Shown here: piece after piece, positions 25,596-34,322 of the stretch
Layout: the number at the start of each line of letters is the position of its first letter
How positions within the stretch are numbered: position 1 is the stretch's first letter
DNA from: Bacillota bacterium
GTDB lineage: Bacteria; Bacillota; Clostridia; Lachnospirales; Lachnospiraceae
NCBI GenBank assembly: GCA_023386315.1
Contig: JAEWJZ010000009.1
Location: forward strand, 1 to 64,000
Length of the DNA stretch: 64,000 nt
Direction: 5' to 3'
The notes under the pieces: generated by a model
What the model was told of the DNA's origin: nothing
Database searches by the model: none
What the model saw: the letters and a program-made list of their open reading frames with translations, nothing else
Position numbers and translations under genes: made by a program

Positions 25596-26270
25596 TTATG
25601 TCACTTCAAATTTATATCCCATTCCCCAGATAGTCCTGATGTAATCTCCTTTTTCTCCCATCTTGCTTCTTAATTTCTTCACATGAGTGTCAATGGTTCT
25701 TGCATCTCCAAAATAGTCATAGTTCCATACATTATTTAGAATTTTCTCTCTGGAAAGAGCTATTCCCTGATTTTCCAGGAAATATGCCAGAAGCTCAAAT
25801 TCTTTATAGCTTAATTCAATGTCCTTTCCATCAATCGTTACCTGGTGTGCCACCTTATCAATACAGATACCGCCGATCTCCACAGAATCCGTATTAACGG
25901 CATTGCTGCGCCTTAATATAGCCTCTACTCGTGCAACCAGGATCTTGGGGCTGAATGGCTTTGCAATGTATTCGTCCACGCCTAAATCAAAGCCTTGAAG
26001 CTCATCACGTTCTTCTGTTCTGGCAGTCAGCATGATAATCGGAACCTGAGAGTATTTGCGGATGGTTTTACATGTCTCCCACCCATCCATCTTCGGCATC
26101 ATAACATCCAGTATAATCAGCACTATATCTTTCTGTTCAAAAAACAGATCAACTGCTTCCTCACCGTTTGATGCTTCCACAACGGTAAATCCTTTTACAC
26201 TGAGGAAATCTTTTACCAGCTTTCTCATTCTCGCTTCGTCATCTACCACTAATATTTTTAACTGTTCCAT
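25596..26270 (-). CDS. OmpR/PhoB-family response regulator
   Basis: The product is 224 residues. The receiver domain has VVDDEARMRKLV (acidic pocket), the phosphorylation aspartate in LIILDVMMPKMDGWE, and IMLTARTEERDELQGFD with the conserved lysine in DEYIAKPFSP. The C-terminal winged helix ends in DARTIDTHVKKLRSKMG and TIWGMGYKF. It is partner to the kinase encoded just downstream. Upstream are an extended -10-like TACAAT and a tandem 7-mer box spaced like PhoB sites, which suggests direct positive autoregulation. Confidence 0.95.
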   Translation of the reverse strand: MEQLKILVVDDEARMRKLVKDFLSVKGFTVVEASNGEEAVDLFFEQKDIVLIILDVMMPKMDGWETCKTIRKYSQVPIIMLTARTEERDELQGFDLGVDEYIAKPFSPKILVARVEAILRRSNAVNTDSVEIGGICIDKVAHQVTIDGKDIELSYKEFELLAYFLENQGIALSREKILNNVWNYDYFGDARTIDTHVKKLRSKMGEKGDYIRTIWGMGYKFEVT

Positions 26271-26321
26271 AAAAACCTCCCGAAATCAGATCTCAACTGT
26301 TTTCCTATATTTCTGAAACAT

Positions 26322-26371
26322 ATTGTACCAAATTGCAGGAAGGATATCTACATTTTCACAGAGATTTCACA
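26322..26371 (-). promoter_or_regulatory. Promoter with PhoB-like tandem box for the two-component operon
   Basis: The minus strand has TGTGAAA TCTC TGTGAAA (26354-26371): two identical 7-mers with a 4-base gap, the 11 bp periodicity bound by OmpR/PhoB dimers. It lies about where a -35 would be, upstream of TGG-TACAAT (-10 at 26322-26327). No good -35 hexamer is present, as in activator-dependent PhoB promoters. Confidence 0.5.
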
Positions 26372-26404
26372 CCATTTCCGTATTTACTTCCGAAAATGCA
26401 AAAA

Positions 26405-26438
26405 ACAGGCAGCTGCCCATTCAAAAGCATCTGCCTGT
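26405..26438 (-). terminator. Rho-independent terminator after kduI
   Basis: ACAGGCAGCTGC / GCATCTGCCTGT forms a stem of about 12 bp (one mismatch) followed on the minus strand by TTTTTT. It lies just past the kduI stop and separates it from the two-component operon. Confidence 0.85.
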
Positions 26439-26449
26439 CCAATCTTTTC

Positions 26450-27292
26450 TTATCTTAATTCTGTTGTAGGAATGGTGTCCATATCATCAAACGCCTGGTT
26501 CTCACCGCCCATTGCCCAGATGAAGGTATAATTGCTTGTACCTGCTCCGGAATGGATGCTCCAGGATGGGCTGATGACTGCCTGCTCATTCTGCATAACG
26601 ATGTGTCTGGTCTCATTGCCTTCGCCCATCATGTGGAATACTACATTGTTCTCCGGAATCTCAAAGTACATATAGATTTCCATACGTCTCTCATGAGTAT
26701 GAGAAGGCATGGTGTTCCATACACTGCCCGGATCCAGTACTGTCATTCCCATGGATAACTGGCAGGTCTCAAGTACATCGGGATGGATGAACTGGTTGAT
26801 CACGCGCTTATTGGAAGTCTCCATCGCGCCCAGTGGCTTCTTCGCAGCCTTCTCAATTGGAATAAAGGTAGTCTTGCATGCCTTGTGAGCCGGAGCACTT
26901 ACCATATAAAACTTAGCCGGGTTCTTTGCATCATCGCTGGAGAATAAAACTTCCTTTGTTCCCTTTGTGATGTATAAGCAGTCCTTATAACCCATGGTGA
27001 ATTCTTCTCCATCAGCTTTGATCTTTCCTGATCCTCCGATGTTGAAGATACCGATCTCACGTCTCTCAAGGAAAAAGCCTGTACCAAAATTTTTCCAGAT
27101 ATCAATTCCCTTGTCAATGGAAACGGTTTCTGTTGTTGGCATACAGCCCAGTGTTACCATACGGTCTACATGGGAGTAAACAGCTACCACTTCATTGGCA
27201 ACGTATAAGTTCTCAATTAAAAATTCGTTTCTGGTTTCTTCTGTTGTGTAACGCTTGAAATCTTTCTGATTAGCAGAGTAACGAATATCCAT
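26450..27292 (-). CDS. kduI: 5-dehydro-4-deoxy-D-glucuronate isomerase
   Basis: KduI isomerises 5-keto-4-deoxyuronate (from pectin, alginate or glycosaminoglycan unsaturated uronates) to 3-deoxy-D-glycero-2,5-hexodiulosonate. The 280-residue length matches the family. The cupin metal site is visible in MPSHTHERRMEIYMYFEIPE (two His and Glu) with a later His in SWSIHSGAG. The N-terminal DIRYSANQKDFKRYTTEE is typical. Ribosome site AAGGAGG. It stands alone, without kduD or uronate transport genes, with its own terminator. It is cytoplasmic. Confidence 0.95.
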   Translation of the reverse strand: MDIRYSANQKDFKRYTTEETRNEFLIENLYVANEVVAVYSHVDRMVTLGCMPTTETVSIDKGIDIWKNFGTGFFLERREIGIFNIGGSGKIKADGEEFTMGYKDCLYITKGTKEVLFSSDDAKNPAKFYMVSAPAHKACKTTFIPIEKAAKKPLGAMETSNKRVINQFIHPDVLETCQLSMGMTVLDPGSVWNTMPSHTHERRMEIYMYFEIPENNVVFHMMGEGNETRHIVMQNEQAVISPSWSIHSGAGTSNYTFIWAMGGENQAFDDMDTIPTTELR

Positions 27293-27371
27293 TTATAAAA
27301 AGCCTCCTTATTTGTATTTGAAATAACTGACCATCTCCATGGTATCATAAGGCAGTTTTTAATTCAACATC

Positions 27372-29114
27372 TTATTGGATTATTTTAAATTTATCCACTT
27401 CTTTCCGAAGGAGAGCTGCCTGAGCGGATAATTCCTCACTGGAAGCGGAGCTTTCTTCTGCCGTAGCCGCATTGCTCTGGACTACGTAAGAGATTTCATT
27501 GATTCCCTCGCTGACATTAACCATGGCAATGGTCTGCTCCCTGGATGCCTGCTCCACAGATTCCATGAGTCCTCTGGCACGGTTTGCCTGCTCCCTTACA
27601 TCTGCAAGAATTTCCGCATTTTCTTTTGCAGTCCCCATACCCTCAGTCACTGCACGGGCCGCATTTTCAACAAGCAGGGCAGTCCGTTTGGCGGCTTCTG
27701 CGGATTTGGCTGCCAGGCTGCGAACTTCGTCTGCTACCACTGCAAATCCTTTGCCTGCTTCTCCTGCACGGGCCGCTTCCACAGCTGCATTCAGTGCCAG
27801 AAGGTTCGTCTGGGAGGCAATTGCATCTACATCTTTTGTGATCTTTCCGATTTCATCGGAAGTGTTCTTAATCTCATCCATTGCCAAAAGCATCTGTTTC
27901 ATCTTTTCATTGCTGTCTTCCACACGGGCTAACGTCTGTTCGGCATACCCGGCGGCCTGTCCGATCTGGGCTGAGCTTTGCTCCGCCTTCTCCGTAATCT
28001 CTGTTATGGCAGAAGAAAGCTGGTCAATGGTCCCCGCCTGTTCCGTCGTTCCTGCTGCCAGCGCAGATGCCGCGTCAGCAACCTGGGATGAACCTGCATT
28101 CACCTGCTCGGCTGATTCCCGGATCATTCCTAATGTACGGTTTAACTGCTTATAAATCAGTATGAGAGAATCGTGGATGGAGGAAAAATCACCAGCATAC
28201 TCCCTGGTTACAGGAAGTGTCATGTCTCCCTCAGCCATATGTTTTAAGTGTACCGTAATATCACCTACCACTTCTTTCATCTGGCCAATCAGTTCATCTG
28301 TCGCCTGGGAGAGCACCTGTATCTCGTCTCCGGTCTTAACAACTGCAACGGGAGGCGTATGTACATCTCCGTCTGACAGAAGTCTCAGCCTTTCGGAAAT
28401 GGGGCTTAAAGGCGCTGTTATCCGGTGCAGAAATCTGTTAAGAATAAACAGACCTGTCATACATATTATCAAGGATACAACCGCCAGCAGTATAATATTA
28501 AGTATTTTCTCCCTTTGATATCCTGCAACAGCCCAGTCAATATCGTCTATGTAATTTCCTGTACTGATATACCAGTCATAAGGCTCAAATTTTAAGGTAT
28601 AGGCCCGTTTTGCAAATGTTCCTTCCTGGCCTGGCTTTGTAAAATAGAAATTGGTAAATCCGCCGCCTGGCTGGGATCCGTTTTTAATAAAATTACGAAT
28701 ATAGTAATCTCCTGCCAGATCCTTTTCATCGTAACGCTCTTTTCCTTCATATTCCGGATTCATGTGAACTGCGCAAAGACCAGTGGAAGTGTCGGCCCAG
28801 AAATAACCGTTTCCATCGTTATACCGCGTATTGCGAACAATGGCCTTGGCATTGTCAAGCGCCTCTTTTTCCGTTATTTCACCGGACTGATACCGTTCAT
28901 AATTAACATTCAGAACACTTACCAGATTTTCAGCAGCCGTCTTGATATTCAAATCATAATTCTGGTAGCTGGAATCAATCCAGTTTTGATAAACCCGATC
29001 CAGACTGGTATAAAAAATGGCTGTCAGAGTGAATATAATCAGCATTACCATAACACTCACAAATAAAACCAGCTTCCCTGTTACCTGCAATCTCTTACTC
29101 TTTCGTTTCTTCAT
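27372..29114 (-). CDS. Methyl-accepting chemotaxis protein with Cache sensor
   Basis: The product is 580 residues. It has a transmembrane helix (about 12-34), an extracellular single Cache (sCache_2-like) domain with [20 protein letters not shown] and [10 protein letters not shown], a second helix (about 203-225), a HAMP domain, and a cytoplasmic signalling helix bundle. The hairpin tip is intact ([37 protein letters not shown] shortened here to its core, [16 protein letters not shown]). Cache_2 receptors often bind small organic acids, but the ligand is unknown. A sigma-D-like promoter lies upstream. It has no partner chemotaxis genes in the window. Confidence 0.95.
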   Translation of the reverse strand: MKKRKSKRLQVTGKLVLFVSVMVMLIIFTLTAIFYTSLDRVYQNWIDSSYQNYDLNIKTAAENLVSVLNVNYERYQSGEITEKEALDNAKAIVRNTRYNDGNGYFWADTSTGLCAVHMNPEYEGKERYDEKDLAGDYYIRNFIKNGSQPGGGFTNFYFTKPGQEGTFAKRAYTLKFEPYDWYISTGNYIDDIDWAVAGYQREKILNIILLAVVSLIICMTGLFILNRFLHRITAPLSPISERLRLLSDGDVHTPPVAVVKTGDEIQVLSQATDELIGQMKEVVGDITVHLKHMAEGDMTLPVTREYAGDFSSIHDSLILIYKQLNRTLGMIRESAEQVNAGSSQVADAASALAAGTTEQAGTIDQLSSAITEITEKAEQSSAQIGQAAGYAEQTLARVEDSNEKMKQMLLAMDEIKNTSDEIGKITKDVDAIASQTNLLALNAAVEAARAGEAGKGFAVVADEVRSLAAKSAEAAKRTALLVENAARAVTEGMGTAKENAEILADVREQANRARGLMESVEQASREQTIAMVNVSEGINEISYVVQSNAATAEESSASSEELSAQAALLRKEVDKFKIIQ

Positions 29115-29166
29115 GTAATACCCCTTTCTGATTGCAAATTAATTCAATATGGATTAGCATACACGG

Positions 29167-29194
29167 TTATCTCAAATCCCGCAACCGATGTTTA
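29167..29194 (-). promoter_or_regulatory. Possible sigma-D promoter of the chemoreceptor gene
   Basis: TAAA (29191-29194), a 16-base gap and TGAGATAA (29167-29174) on the minus strand share the geometry of the flagellin promoter and the GATAA end of the motility -10. Confidence 0.4.
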
Positions 29195-29249
29195 CAGAAA
29201 GTTTATTAAATTTTTGTAAAATATTTGTCAGATTTTAAACAATTAAAAA

Positions 29250-29308
29250 AATTCCAGAAAAAAGAGACAAATTTGGCATTTTGAAACCTGTATCTTTCTT
29301 CCGGAATT
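29250..29308 (-). terminator. Imperfect terminator after the tandem glycosyltransferases
   Basis: AATTCC...GGAATT with inner GAA/TTC and AAAGA/TCTTT pairings forms a long imperfect stem. The minus strand then runs TTTTTTT. It lies 6 bp past the stop of the gene ending at 29315. Confidence 0.55.
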
Positions 29309-29314
29309 CTATTC

Positions 29315-30427
29315 TTAATCTTTCTGGGCTGCCTGTATCAGTTTTAAATTACTTTTCAGCCGTTCATGACCAGGAGCAAAATGAAGAGCCGCTTTTGCAT
29401 GTTCCAGGGATTCATGAAGCAGGCCCAGCCGGTAAGCCGCAATTGCACAAAGGTCATCCGGTGTATAATCCCAGGAATAGCCCATATTAACAAAGGTCCT
29501 TGACTTCTCTTTCACCTTCAGAGCTTCCAGGGTCAGATAATAAACCATCGGCCAGTCACTCTGCTCATAGCAGATTTTGGCAAATTCCACATATGGATCC
29601 CGCATGCCAGGAACCTCTGCAATCGCTTTGAAATACCACTGATACGCCTCTTTTATTTTACCCAGTCTATAGTACGATCTGGCAATCCAGCGCATGGCTG
29701 CACACCGTTCATCACTCCATTTTGCAGTTGGAAGCAACAAGTACTCGTTCAGGGTTTTAATGCTTTCCAGCCACTTGCTCTTATACATATATTCTCTGCC
29801 CAGATAGTACCGCATCCGTTCGTCCCCCGGCGCTTCCTTTACTGCCAGTTCCAGAAGAGGCAGATAAGAACCTCTGGATTTGGTGGGATCGGGGTAATGG
29901 TTTAATACCATTCCATCAATATATACTGTCTCGAGAGGCAGACTTCCGCAGTACTGGATAAACTCATGAACCGGGCATTTCCACCGGAAATTCTTACGCT
30001 CATGCACCTTAAAATAATTAAACTGTATGTCCGGAGTTCCGTCCTCCTTTAAGCTCCAGTTATAAAGATAACGGCCGGTTTTTGCAACAGCTCCCTGCTT
30101 GCGGGGTTTATGGTTCAGCCATGCTTCTTCCAGGCGGCTTCTCCAGCCTGGTTCAAACCTTTCATCAAGATCTGTGCAGACACAGATATCCACATCTTCC
30201 GGTACGTGGTCCAGAGAGATATTTCTTGCGACATCAAACCGCCATGGCTTTACAACATCCACATATACTACAGCACCCCGCTCTTTCAGCTTTTCTACCG
30301 TATCATCCTCTGATCCGGTATCTGTGACAACTATGAGATCTGCCTCTTTCATGGAATCCATCCATTTATCTACAAATGGCGCTTCGTTTTTACAAATTGC
30401 ATAAACGCATATTTTCAGACTGCTCAT
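29315..30427 (-). CDS. TPR-containing GT2-type glycosyltransferase (tandem copy B)
   Basis: The product is 370 residues. The GT-A domain (1-210) has CVYAICKNEAPFVDKWMDS, VVTDTGSEDDTVEKL and the metal-binding VCTDLDERFEPGW. It is followed by helical repeats (RMRYYLGREYMYKSKWLESIKTL, AMRWIARSYYRLGKIKEAYQW) of TPR type. The start overlaps the stop of the upstream paralogue by 4 bp (ATGA). Its similarity to the upstream gene is high along the whole length, so the pair arose by tandem duplication. The acceptor is unknown. Cell-surface, lipoprotein or flagellar targets are all possible. Confidence 0.83.
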   Translation of the reverse strand: MSSLKICVYAICKNEAPFVDKWMDSMKEADLIVVTDTGSEDDTVEKLKERGAVVYVDVVKPWRFDVARNISLDHVPEDVDICVCTDLDERFEPGWRSRLEEAWLNHKPRKQGAVAKTGRYLYNWSLKEDGTPDIQFNYFKVHERKNFRWKCPVHEFIQYCGSLPLETVYIDGMVLNHYPDPTKSRGSYLPLLELAVKEAPGDERMRYYLGREYMYKSKWLESIKTLNEYLLLPTAKWSDERCAAMRWIARSYYRLGKIKEAYQWYFKAIAEVPGMRDPYVEFAKICYEQSDWPMVYYLTLEALKVKEKSRTFVNMGYSWDYTPDDLCAIAAYRLGLLHESLEHAKAALHFAPGHERLKSNLKLIQAAQKD

Positions 30428-31536
30428 AAGGATTCCCCCTCAGCCGCCTGCTCCCTGCTTTTTTGCTGAATCAGCGTAAGATTGCTTTGAAGCCTTTTAT
30501 TTTCCGGATCTGTCTTTAACGCCTGGACTGCGTAATCTTTGGCTGTTTCATACATACCCATCTGGTAAGCGCTGATTGCGGCATAATCGTATAATGCATA
30601 TCCCCAGCTTGCAGCGTCCACCAGATAACTTCCTGTGCTCACCTTAATTTGCAGCCCCTTTTGGGCCATGGCAAAGCATAAGGGCCAGTTGGATTCCAGA
30701 TAGCCGAATTTAGCTAATGCATGGTAAGGCTCTCTCACCTCCGGGCATTCTGCAAGAGCCCGGTACAGCCAGGCCAGCTCTTGTTCCTTATTCCCCTTTT
30801 CTGCATAAGCGTGAGCGATAAAACGCATGGAAGCGCTTCGTTCCTCTGCCCATCTGGCAGACGGCATGGAAAGATGTTTCTTTAGTGTCTCGATTGCCTG
30901 ATCATAATTTCCGTAGAATACATATTCTCTTCCAAGCCAGAACATGGCTCTGTCATCAGAGGGATTTTCTTTTACTGATAATTCCAGAAGGGGCAGATAC
31001 TGACTTCTCGGTTTTGAATTATCCGGGTAATGATTTAATACAAGCCCGTTCACCCAGCCCGATTTTTCCGGCTCTGATCCGCTGTATTCCAATATCTCAT
31101 GAACCGGATGAATCCAGCGGTAGCCATGGCGTTTATGAATCTTCTCCATGGGGTACTGTTTCTTTGGTGATCCGTCTGGATTCATGGAAAATGTGAACAA
31201 ATATCTGGCTCGGGTCTGGTCCGGTTTCCAGGCAGATTCTAAAATTTTCCTCCAGCCGGGTATAAATACTTCATCTAAATCATTGGATACACAGATATCC
31301 GCATCCTCCGGCACATGACCGAGAGCAACATTGCGGGCTGTGTCAAACCTCCACGGAGAAATAGTTTCCTCATATACAGTTGCCCCTCTTGCTCTTAGTT
31401 TTTCAACCGTGCCGTCTGTAGAGCCTGTATCGGTCACAATTACTTCATCAGCCTCAGATACCGAATCCATCCACCGGTCCACAAACTGCTCCTCATTTTT
31501 GCTGATCGCATAAACGCATATCTTATATGGGTTCAA
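30424..31536 (-). CDS. TPR-containing GT2-type glycosyltransferase (tandem copy A)
   Basis: The product is 370 residues, starting with TTG at 31536 (MNPYKICVYAISKNEE) after AAGGAG 10 bases upstream. The GT-A domain has VIVTDTGSTDGTVEKLRARGA and the metal site CVSNDLDEVFIPGW, where DxD is kept. The TPR-like C-terminus includes RAMFWLGREYVFYGNYDQAIETL and ASMRFIAHAYAEKGNKEQ. It is a close paralogue of the next gene, with equal length. The two are coupled by a 4 bp overlap and probably act on one product or as a heterodimer. There is no membrane segment or signal peptide. Confidence 0.83.
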   Translation of the reverse strand: MNPYKICVYAISKNEEQFVDRWMDSVSEADEVIVTDTGSTDGTVEKLRARGATVYEETISPWRFDTARNVALGHVPEDADICVSNDLDEVFIPGWRKILESAWKPDQTRARYLFTFSMNPDGSPKKQYPMEKIHKRHGYRWIHPVHEILEYSGSEPEKSGWVNGLVLNHYPDNSKPRSQYLPLLELSVKENPSDDRAMFWLGREYVFYGNYDQAIETLKKHLSMPSARWAEERSASMRFIAHAYAEKGNKEQELAWLYRALAECPEVREPYHALAKFGYLESNWPLCFAMAQKGLQIKVSTGSYLVDAASWGYALYDYAAISAYQMGMYETAKDYAVQALKTDPENKRLQSNLTLIQQKSREQAAEGESL

Positions 31537-31629
31537 TCAAACCAACTCCTTTTAGAATATTCTGATTGCTAGATACAATATATGCAAAAACAGCCTGTCC
31601 CGTGATAAAAATAAAACAATCCGGTTTCT

Positions 31630-32157
31630 TTATGAAAAACTCACTCCGTATACAATTTCATAGATCTCTTTCTTGTAGGGCAGAAATGTTTCTTCGGAGA
31701 TTGGTGCTCCATAGCTGGTGACCCATAACTGCATTGGACTGTCCTGGGGCTTTAAGGGCATCTGCTCATAGTAAAAATGATTGATATAAAATCCCAACCG
31801 TTCATAAAATAACGCCCTCTTGCCTGTAATGGGGTTTTCCTGCGTCACAGGCTCTATTTCCAGAAATATGGGTTTTTCTGTTTCTCTCACTGCTTCTTCT
31901 ATCAGAAGCCTGCCATAGCCCTTCCCCCTTGAAACCTTTGCTGTAGCCAGGTGCTCAAAAAATACACACCCTGGCAAATCCCAGTATCCAAGAAACGCCA
32001 AAATTTTCCCCTGTTCTTCCACTGCCCGGATCTGATAGGCTGGATTTCCAGACACATTCCTTTGACCTTCCTTCGTACGTCTTTCCTGGTCTGGAAATGA
32101 TTCCTCGTAAATGGCATATATTTCTTCAAAGCGTCTCAGTGGTTTTGTAATTAACAT
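31630..32157 (-). CDS. GNAT-family N-acetyltransferase
   Basis: The product is 175 residues with a single GNAT domain. FFEHLATAKVSRGKGYGRLLIEEAV is the acetyl-CoA pyrophosphate loop (R/Q-x-x-G-x-G/A type: RGKGYG), and KRALFYERLGFYIN is motif B. The N-terminus (FEEIYAIYEESFPDQERRT) is common in uncharacterised clostridial GNAT proteins. It lies between the tandem glycosyltransferases and the 5'-nucleotidase, with its own spacing on both sides. The substrate cannot be assigned from sequence. Confidence 0.85.
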   Translation of the reverse strand: MLITKPLRRFEEIYAIYEESFPDQERRTKEGQRNVSGNPAYQIRAVEEQGKILAFLGYWDLPGCVFFEHLATAKVSRGKGYGRLLIEEAVRETEKPIFLEIEPVTQENPITGKRALFYERLGFYINHFYYEQMPLKPQDSPMQLWVTSYGAPISEETFLPYKKEIYEIVYGVSFS

Positions 32158-32245
32158 TTTTATCTCCTATTGCTCTTTTTTAATACTATTTCTTAACACT
32201 AACCTTATAATTGTATCATAGTTTTTCCCTATTTGCAGACAAAAA

Positions 32246-32299
32246 CGCCCTGCCAGGGTCTCTCCTGTATTCAGACAGGAGAATTACCCGGGCAGGGCG
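32246..32299 (-). terminator. Long terminator after the 5'-nucleotidase gene
   Basis: The outer stem CGCCCTGCC / GGCAGGGCG, a middle GGGT/ACCC pairing and an inner CTCCTGT / ACAGGAG stack into one long hairpin. The minus strand then reads TTTTT. It lies 30 bp beyond the stop codon at 32329. Confidence 0.85.
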
Positions 32300-32328
32300 C
32301 AGATTTTGGAACTCGCTGTTTCCTATAT

Positions 32329-34158
32329 TTACTGAATGGTGATTCTTCCCTGTCCTGACGGATTTGCATAGTCAGCACCTACATTGCCGCCTAAATTACT
32401 GCGGACAAAGGCTGACAGAATATCCACGTCTGTCATTACATCGTCACGGATCACCTTGCTGTTTTTAAACATTGTCATACCGTCACCAGCCATTTTTAAC
32501 ATGTAATTGTGAGAAGCTACGGTATATACTTTGGCAGTATCAAGAGGAGAATCTCCTATCATAATATCTGTTACCCGGTATGCTCCGGCCACTTTTACAA
32601 AATTGCCTTTTTCATCTACCTGCACACTGGAAGGAACGGAAGTCTTAATGGTGTATTTTAAACCGGAAACCTGTAAAAATCCGCCGTTTTCCTTTGGATA
32701 GTTACGGGAAGCCATCTCTAATGCATCCTTAATCTGCTGTCCGGTAGCCTCTACAACACAGCCCATGTTGCCAAAGGGATGTACAGTAAGGGTATCGTTA
32801 TATGTAATATTTCCAGGTTTGATACCTGCACGGACACCGCCGCCGTTAACAATACCAATGTCTGCTCCAAGCACCTGACGGTATGCATCTGCACAAAGAT
32901 CGCCTAAGTTGGTTTCTCCGTTTCTGACTGCACGCTCTCCGGTTGCAGGATTGTTAATGGTCAGTTCTACATCTGTATGACCCAACACTACTTTTAAGGA
33001 TTCATTATACTGAGCCTGGATATTTTTAATAAACTGGTCTGTATCATAATCCAGGGCTTTTCCGTCCTTTGATACTGCAGTTTTCCCCGGAATAACAAGC
33101 TGGCTTCCCAGGGTAAGAACGTTTGGATCTTTAATCTTGTCCCGGTTGGCATCATAGATTTCTCTCCAGCGGTCATAGGAACCTAATTCTCTCTTTGCAA
33201 TGCGGCTGAGAGAATCGCCTTTTTTTACGGTGTAGGTACTGGATACTGAAGACGCAGGCACCTGGTTAACCATCTCATTGGCAAGAGTGCCGTCTGGGCG
33301 AATAGTCAGCTTTCCAATGTTCTTTAACTTGGTTCCGGTCTGGGTAAGGAGCACGTCCTTCCCATCCTTATTTTTTAAATATTTCGTATATTCTTCATGA
33401 GAATGGCCGTCAATTAACGCATCAATTCCATTTGTATTCTTAATTACATTATCAGAGGTCCACCGGTCAGTTGTTCCGTTCTCCCCTAAATGGCCCACTA
33501 AAATTACATACTGGGCGCCCTCTGTTCTGGCACTGTTTACCGACTGCTGGATCTGATCGTAAAGCTTCTTACCGGTTTCATCTTCACAGAAGCCGTAAAT
33601 GTAATTACCGCTTCCGTCCTGGAAATAGGCAGGTGTTGATTTGGTAAAGCTTTCCGGTGTGGTTGCTCCCACCAGGGCAACCTTTGTGCTGCCGTATGAA
33701 AACATCTTATAAGGAGCAAATACAGGGGTATTGGTCTTTAAATCCATAAAGTTGCTGGAATAATATCCGCAGCTTAATTTGCCTGCCAGCTCGAAAAAGC
33801 GGGGCATACCGTAATCGTATTCATGATTGCCCGGCACGGCAAAGTCATATCCCACCTGATTCATAATGTCAATGATATATCCGCCGTCTGAAAGTGTTCC
33901 GATGGGAGCTCCCTGAATGGCATCACCTGCATCAACAAGAGTTACATAGGGTGTCTGAGCCTGCATCTCTTTTTTATAAAGAGAAAGGCCTGCATACCCG
34001 ATCTTGTCATCAATGCCGCAGTGAACATCGTTGGTATACAGAATCACAATATCCTGATCTGCAGCCCTGGCCGGAAACGAAAGACCTGTGACAAGGGACA
34101 AAACCATGAGCATGGACAGGCAAAGAGACAGAAACCTTCTTTTTGTACTTCCTTTCAT
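32329..34158 (-). CDS. Secreted 5'-nucleotidase/UDP-sugar hydrolase with internal LysM
   Basis: The product is 609 residues. It has a Sec signal peptide (1-33, cleavage near FPARAADQ). The metallophosphatase domain (about 35-300) has TNDVHCG, DAGDAIQG, GNHEYD, VGHLGE and DGHSHEE, the dimetal ligands of the 5'-nucleotidase family. A LysM domain (about 309-357: YTVKKGDSLSRIAKRELG ... LGSQLVIPG) is followed by the 5'-nucleotidase C-terminal substrate-binding domain (about 385-605: TNLGDLCADAYRQ, NGGGVRAGI, HPFGN). LysM binds peptidoglycan, so the enzyme should be wall-attached and salvage extracellular nucleotides. Having LysM between the two catalytic-unit domains is unusual. No LPXTG motif is present. 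Confidence 0.93.
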   Translation of the reverse strand: MKGSTKRRFLSLCLSMLMVLSLVTGLSFPARAADQDIVILYTNDVHCGIDDKIGYAGLSLYKKEMQAQTPYVTLVDAGDAIQGAPIGTLSDGGYIIDIMNQVGYDFAVPGNHEYDYGMPRFFELAGKLSCGYYSSNFMDLKTNTPVFAPYKMFSYGSTKVALVGATTPESFTKSTPAYFQDGSGNYIYGFCEDETGKKLYDQIQQSVNSARTEGAQYVILVGHLGENGTTDRWTSDNVIKNTNGIDALIDGHSHEEYTKYLKNKDGKDVLLTQTGTKLKNIGKLTIRPDGTLANEMVNQVPASSVSSTYTVKKGDSLSRIAKRELGSYDRWREIYDANRDKIKDPNVLTLGSQLVIPGKTAVSKDGKALDYDTDQFIKNIQAQYNESLKVVLGHTDVELTINNPATGERAVRNGETNLGDLCADAYRQVLGADIGIVNGGGVRAGIKPGNITYNDTLTVHPFGNMGCVVEATGQQIKDALEMASRNYPKENGGFLQVSGLKYTIKTSVPSSVQVDEKGNFVKVAGAYRVTDIMIGDSPLDTAKVYTVASHNYMLKMAGDGMTMFKNSKVIRDDVMTDVDILSAFVRSNLGGNVGADYANPSGQGRITIQ

Positions 34159-34273
34159 TGCTTGAATCCTCCTTTAACATGTGCTTTTTCCTATATTATA
34201 TCAGATCAATGTAAAATTTCCATATTATTTTGTTAATATTTTCCTTTTATCTGATTCTTTATTTCATTAAAAA

Positions 34274-34309
34274 ACCTCTCTGTTTTCGCTTTTTTGCTTA
34301 CAGAGAGGT
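34274..34309 (-). terminator. Terminator after aspS
   Basis: ACCTCTCTGT / ACAGAGAGGT is a 10 bp stem followed on the minus strand by TTTTTT, 13 bp past the aspS stop. It should end the hemZ-hisS-aspS transcript. Confidence 0.88.
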
Positions 34310-34322
34310 CTGCTTATTTTTA

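Noticed and set aside
27499..28155. A 218-codon plus-strand open frame
   Set aside because: It is antisense to the alanine-rich signalling bundle of the chemoreceptor gene. The long frame is an effect of codon bias, and it has no ribosome site.
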